In this document: positions 58,451 through 64,000 of the stretch, piece by piece
Layout: every line of letters starts with the position of its first letter
How positions within the stretch are numbered: position 1 is the first letter of the stretch
From: Chiridota heheva
Lineage: Eukaryota > Echinodermata > Holothuroidea > Apodida > Chiridotidae
Length of the DNA stretch: 64,000 nt
Direction of reading: 5' to 3'
Assembly: GCA_020152595.1 (NCBI GenBank)
Contig: JAIGNY010004493.1
Location: 33,501-97,500 of the forward strand
Made by a program: the position numbers and the translations under genes
Notes under the pieces: generated by a model
Databases searched by the model: none
What the model was told of the DNA's origin: nothing
The model's input: only the letters and a program-made list of their open reading frames with translations

Positions 58451-59777
58451 CTACAGACAAACAAAATATGGAAGTTATTTTGTAAAATGTACTAAAGCGT
58501 TAACTAAACTTCTTGCTAAAACACCTACTAAAACGCTTACTAAAACGCCCACTAAAACACTTATTAAAACACTTATTAAAACGCTTCCTAAAACGCTTCC
58601 TAAAACGCTTCCTAAAACGCTTACTAAAACGCTTACTAAAACGCTTACTAAAACGCTTACTAAAACGCTTACTAAAACGCTTACTAAAACGCTTACTAAA
58701 ACGCTTACATAAAGGCCTATTAATAGGTTTTAGAAGTAATTATGCAAATATTGACATATCATTTTTGCAAAGCTGGGCTTTAGGGTATTATGTTGGTGAA
58801 TTTCACATAATACCGTTATCAAGGGTGAGCGGCAATTAACTTTTGGCAAATGTTTTTGTCATTTTCATAATCAGATAATGCAAACCACTGTAGACGCTAC
58901 TATATGCTTTCCAATTTATATTCTATGGAGCGCGAAAAAGGGCAATGCAGATATCTACCACTACTGAACACACATCTTCCACTACTGAACATATATGTGT
59001 TCAGTGGTGGTAGATATTCGTTCAGTACTAGTGGATATCTGTTCAGTAGTCTGGTCAGAGTCTGGTAGTGCAAGATGTGTATTCATTACTGGTAGATATC
59101 TGTTCAGTAGTGCAATATATGTGTTCAGTAGTTGTAGATATGTGTTCCAAAGTGGTAGATATGTAATCAGTAGTAGTGGATATCTGCACTGCCCTTTTCG
59201 CGTTTCAAATGTACTATTTTTCAATATTTTTGAATCATGATGCTCATTTCAGAATCATGCTTTTTTTTTAAATTTTCTGACCGAAAATTGCAAAAAAGTA
59301 TCATCCAATTGGAAGCCGATTTGTGTACTTCAACTACCAAAGGAACTAAATTTGTCAGAATGACAAGCAGAAATGCTTTTGATAATTATTTAAATTTTCG
59401 AATCTTTTGAAAATCGCGACCAGTCGGGGGAGTAGGAGGGGAGGTGGAATGGGAGGGTGAGTAGAAGGGGAGAAAGGGGAGGTAGAGGTAGAGGTAGGGG
59501 AGGTAGAGGCTTGGAGGGGAGGTAGGATGTAGGAGGGAGGTAGGGCGTAGGAGGGAGGGGAATATAGCGAGTGGGAGTAGAAAGGAAAAGGAGTAGAATG
59601 GGAGGGAAGGGAGTACTTATGCCGTGTGCTCAAGATGATTCCATTCCTTCTCCTTCATGTTAACATGCTAATATCAAAATTCATATTTATTCTTTGTGAT
59701 GCAATTTCTTACCTTCCCATTATGACGTAACTTTGTAGTTCAGCTCTTGCTCTGCCTTCTTTGTCTAATTTGTACAT
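58333..59777 (-). CDS. DHRS4-like short-chain dehydrogenase/reductase, last two exons
   Basis: Two minus-strand exons, 59777-59713 and 58450-58333, join in phase (AG|A) and encode about 60 C-terminal residues ending YYRY and a TAA stop. AGLPEECAGVAAFLLSDDAS then FLTGDTIPICGG is the C-terminal SDR signature (G-x-P-E-x-C-A-x2-x-F-L-x-S-D-D-A-S-x-x-T-G-x-T). The internal Cys of PEEC is characteristic of DHRS4-like NADPH-dependent carbonyl/retinal reductases. The cofactor-binding and catalytic exons should lie beyond 64000. The tail does not end in the peroxisomal SRL/SKL signal of vertebrate DHRS4. The intron holds a 12-bp minisatellite and a foldback element. Confidence 0.85.
58495..58710. repeat. 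12-bp minisatellite ACTAAAACGCTT
   Basis: About 17 copies, with CCT and ATT variants in the middle. All frames stay open and give Thr-Lys-Thr-Leu or Leu-Lys-Arg-Leu peptides that are not genes. Located in the DHRS4-like intron. Confidence 0.96.
58930..59205. mobile_element. 275-bp foldback/TIR element
   Basis: The 38-bp ends are inverted: GCGAAAAAGGGCAATGCAGA at the left and TCTGCACTGCCCTTTTCGC at the right. The interior is made of degenerate about 30-bp words (GTTCAGTAGTGGTAGATAT), the first two inverted relative to the others. Confidence 0.85.
59410..59620. repeat. GGAGGTAGAGG purine-rich repeat
   Basis: About 200 bp with few pyrimidines, built from GGAGG(T/G)AG words. The Pro/Ser-rich minus-strand translation is an artefact. 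Confidence 0.8.
59713..59777 (-). CDS. DHRS4-like penultimate exon
   Basis: Acceptor TTGACAG, donor AG|GTAAGA. Encodes MYKLDKEGRARAELQSYVIM and G; the Met is internal. Confidence 0.82.
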
Positions 59778-59925
59778 CTGTCAAGAAATAGCAGTGGTCA
59801 TAGGAATGCAGAAACATCTTAAAGGACTATGTATATCACAACAAATCTGCTTATATGAAGTATTATATACTGATTACAAAAACACCCCCTTACCCCCCAA
59901 AAAAAAAAAAAAAAAGGGGGAAAGA

Positions 59926-61504
<1,579 letters not shown>

Positions 61505-61650
61505 AGTTGTTGACACGAGTCATTGACTTGGACTCGAGTTGGACTCGAGTCACGTTATTTTGACTTCACTTTTTGACTTGTGACTTGATTTGGCTTGCGA
61601 ACAAATGACTTGTGACTTGACTTGAGTTGAAGAAGTTTGACTTGACGACA
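61505..61650 (+). repeat. ACTTGTGACTTGACTTG repeat, copy 1
   Basis: Words such as GACTTGTGACTTGA, GGACTCGAGT and GCGAACAAATGACTTGTG recur. Same family and orientation as 63745-63910. Confidence 0.88.
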
Positions 61651-62041
61651 TTCACCATTGTTACAACAAAATAAAAATGATGGCTTGAAGAAATGAATTG
61701 AAGAAATTCATGAAGTTGTAGATGTTTTTATTTTATATCTTATCGCAACATGATAAGTAGAAACTGGACCCGATATTCAGAAGATTCTTTATGCAATATA
61801 TTTTTTATACAGAAGGCACATTTTACGCGCATGCACACACAAGGCTTACTACATTTGGAAATGCATCAAAAGTTGCAAGGGGAACTTAATGAATGATATA
61901 CAAACGACTGGATGAAAGATAGATAATCGATATTTTTGTGAGCGTGCACACTCTAGCTACAATTATCCGATATCGGTGAACAATTCAGCATTACAAAATG
62001 TATTAGAGACATGTAGTGTCATATCTGTAGATTATTTCCAT

Positions 62042-63068
<1,027 letters not shown>

Positions 63069-63744
63069 TAGTAGTATTTTTATTTTTAACTTATTATTTT
63101 AGGAGCACTAGACTGAAAAGTAAGGGCGGTCATTTTTGCAAATTTCACGGATATATTACCCACAACAGATCAATAAAAATAATGCTTCCATAGTCATCAG
63201 ACGACGTGAGGGCAAAAGTTATTTGAATATTCATATAAGCAGAAAATTGCTATACCGTTGCATGCTAGCGGATAAGCATTTGATTTCTTAATTAAGGGAA
63301 CCCTTAAAAATACGTCCTCACTTTTTCTTGAATTTCCACGAAATTTCTATCACTTTTCGGGAAATGTTCCTCATTCTAGTGAAATCTTCAATTTCCGCGG
63401 AAGTTTTCTTTAATTTTCAATAATTTTCTTTAACTTCCGGAAATCACTGTTAATTTTTTAGAAAATTTCCAACCATTTGTACGCATTTTCTATTAATTTA
63501 ATGTCTGTAATTTGAAAAATCTAGATGCCCCAGCTTCTTTTCAATGTTGGCGGTTTTGTGTGTTTTAATCAAAAATTAATAACGGTCAATCTTGAATGGG
63601 ATACGAAGGGGAGGAAGGAGGGGGAGAGGTTGTAATAGTATGCCTAAGATTTAGAGGAAACTAGGTGCGTAAAGGAAATTATGCCCCGCCCGTCATTACT
63701 GTAGAAAATCGCAACCTTTAGTCTACCAACACCTTAGTATGCCA
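63069..63744. other. No gene; degenerate AATTTCC-rich stretch
   Basis: 63340-63500 has loose TTTCGGGAAAT/AATTTCC words, as at 56825. Nothing coding. Confidence 0.45.
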
Positions 63745-63910
63745 AAGTTTGACTTGTGACTTGACTTGAAGAGTTGGGACTTGTCGTGACTTGCCGGAAA
63801 ATGACCTGACTTGACTTGCGAGCAAATGACTTGTGGCTTGACTTGACTTCAATACCAACAAGTGACTTGTGACTTGACTTGGCTTGCAAAAATATGACTT
63901 GGTTACAAAA
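63745..63910 (+). repeat. ACTTGTGACTTGACTTG repeat, copy 2
   Basis: GACTTGTGACTTGACTTG, GCGAGCAAATGACTTGTG and AACAAGTGACTTGTG parallel copy 1 at 61505-61650 on the same strand. Confidence 0.88.
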
Positions 63911-64000
63911 TCTTGATATTTTGCGAAATAAAATGGATGACTTAATTACCCCTTTCATAAACGGTGTTTCTATTTCTCCAGGGGCGATGCAGTTGATTCT

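Noticed and set aside
58413..58839. Thr-Lys-Thr-Leu repeat protein
   Set aside because: A 12-bp minisatellite keeps every frame open. It lies in the intron of the DHRS4-like gene on the other strand.

Overview
This window looks like animal nuclear DNA: AT-rich and dense in repeats, with short coding exons bounded by GT-AG introns. The set of mobile elements (a DUF4371-type hAT transposon, a CR1/L2-like LINE, a DIRS-type tyrosine-recombinase retrotransposon, tRNA-derived SINEs, long-TIR MITEs) and the proteins suggest a marine invertebrate, perhaps a deuterostome such as an echinoderm. That placement is a guess from style, not a measurement.

Two cellular genes can be supported, both on the minus strand. 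Positions 25847-39949 carry eight exons of a SLC39A11 (ZIP11) zinc-transporter orthologue, from the ATG through seven of the eight expected membrane segments. The last short exon was not found, so intron 8 may run past position 1 and may contain everything from 1 to 25846. Positions 58333-59777 hold the last two exons of a DHRS4-like short-chain dehydrogenase/reductase whose 5' part lies beyond 64000.

Mobile DNA fills most of the rest. 2632-8832 is a dead hAT transposon with a 5'-truncated LINE inserted inside its transposase (3430-5667, 8-bp target duplication). A broken THAP domain lies at 9111-9285, and a 202-bp satellite at 10300-11620. 14895-23351 is a decayed DIRS-like retrotransposon (Gag, RT, RNase H and tyrosine recombinase remnants between inverted terminal repeats) with a recent 909-bp tandem duplication of its Gag start. 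A dispersed element carrying a 20-bp minisatellite flanks it in opposite orientations (13910-14690 and 26866-28578). 48640-53341 holds one heavily decayed plus-strand member of a large, repeated, functionally uncharacterised animal protein family.

The remainder is MITE copies, minisatellites and microsatellites, including about 1 kb of TTC/TTA repeats at 62042-63068. The least expected feature is a pair of inverted fragments of SLC39A11 exons (exon 1 at 40227-40266, exon 5 at 32748-32805) placed a few hundred bases from their sources. I found no operons, CRISPR arrays, rRNA or intact tRNA genes.
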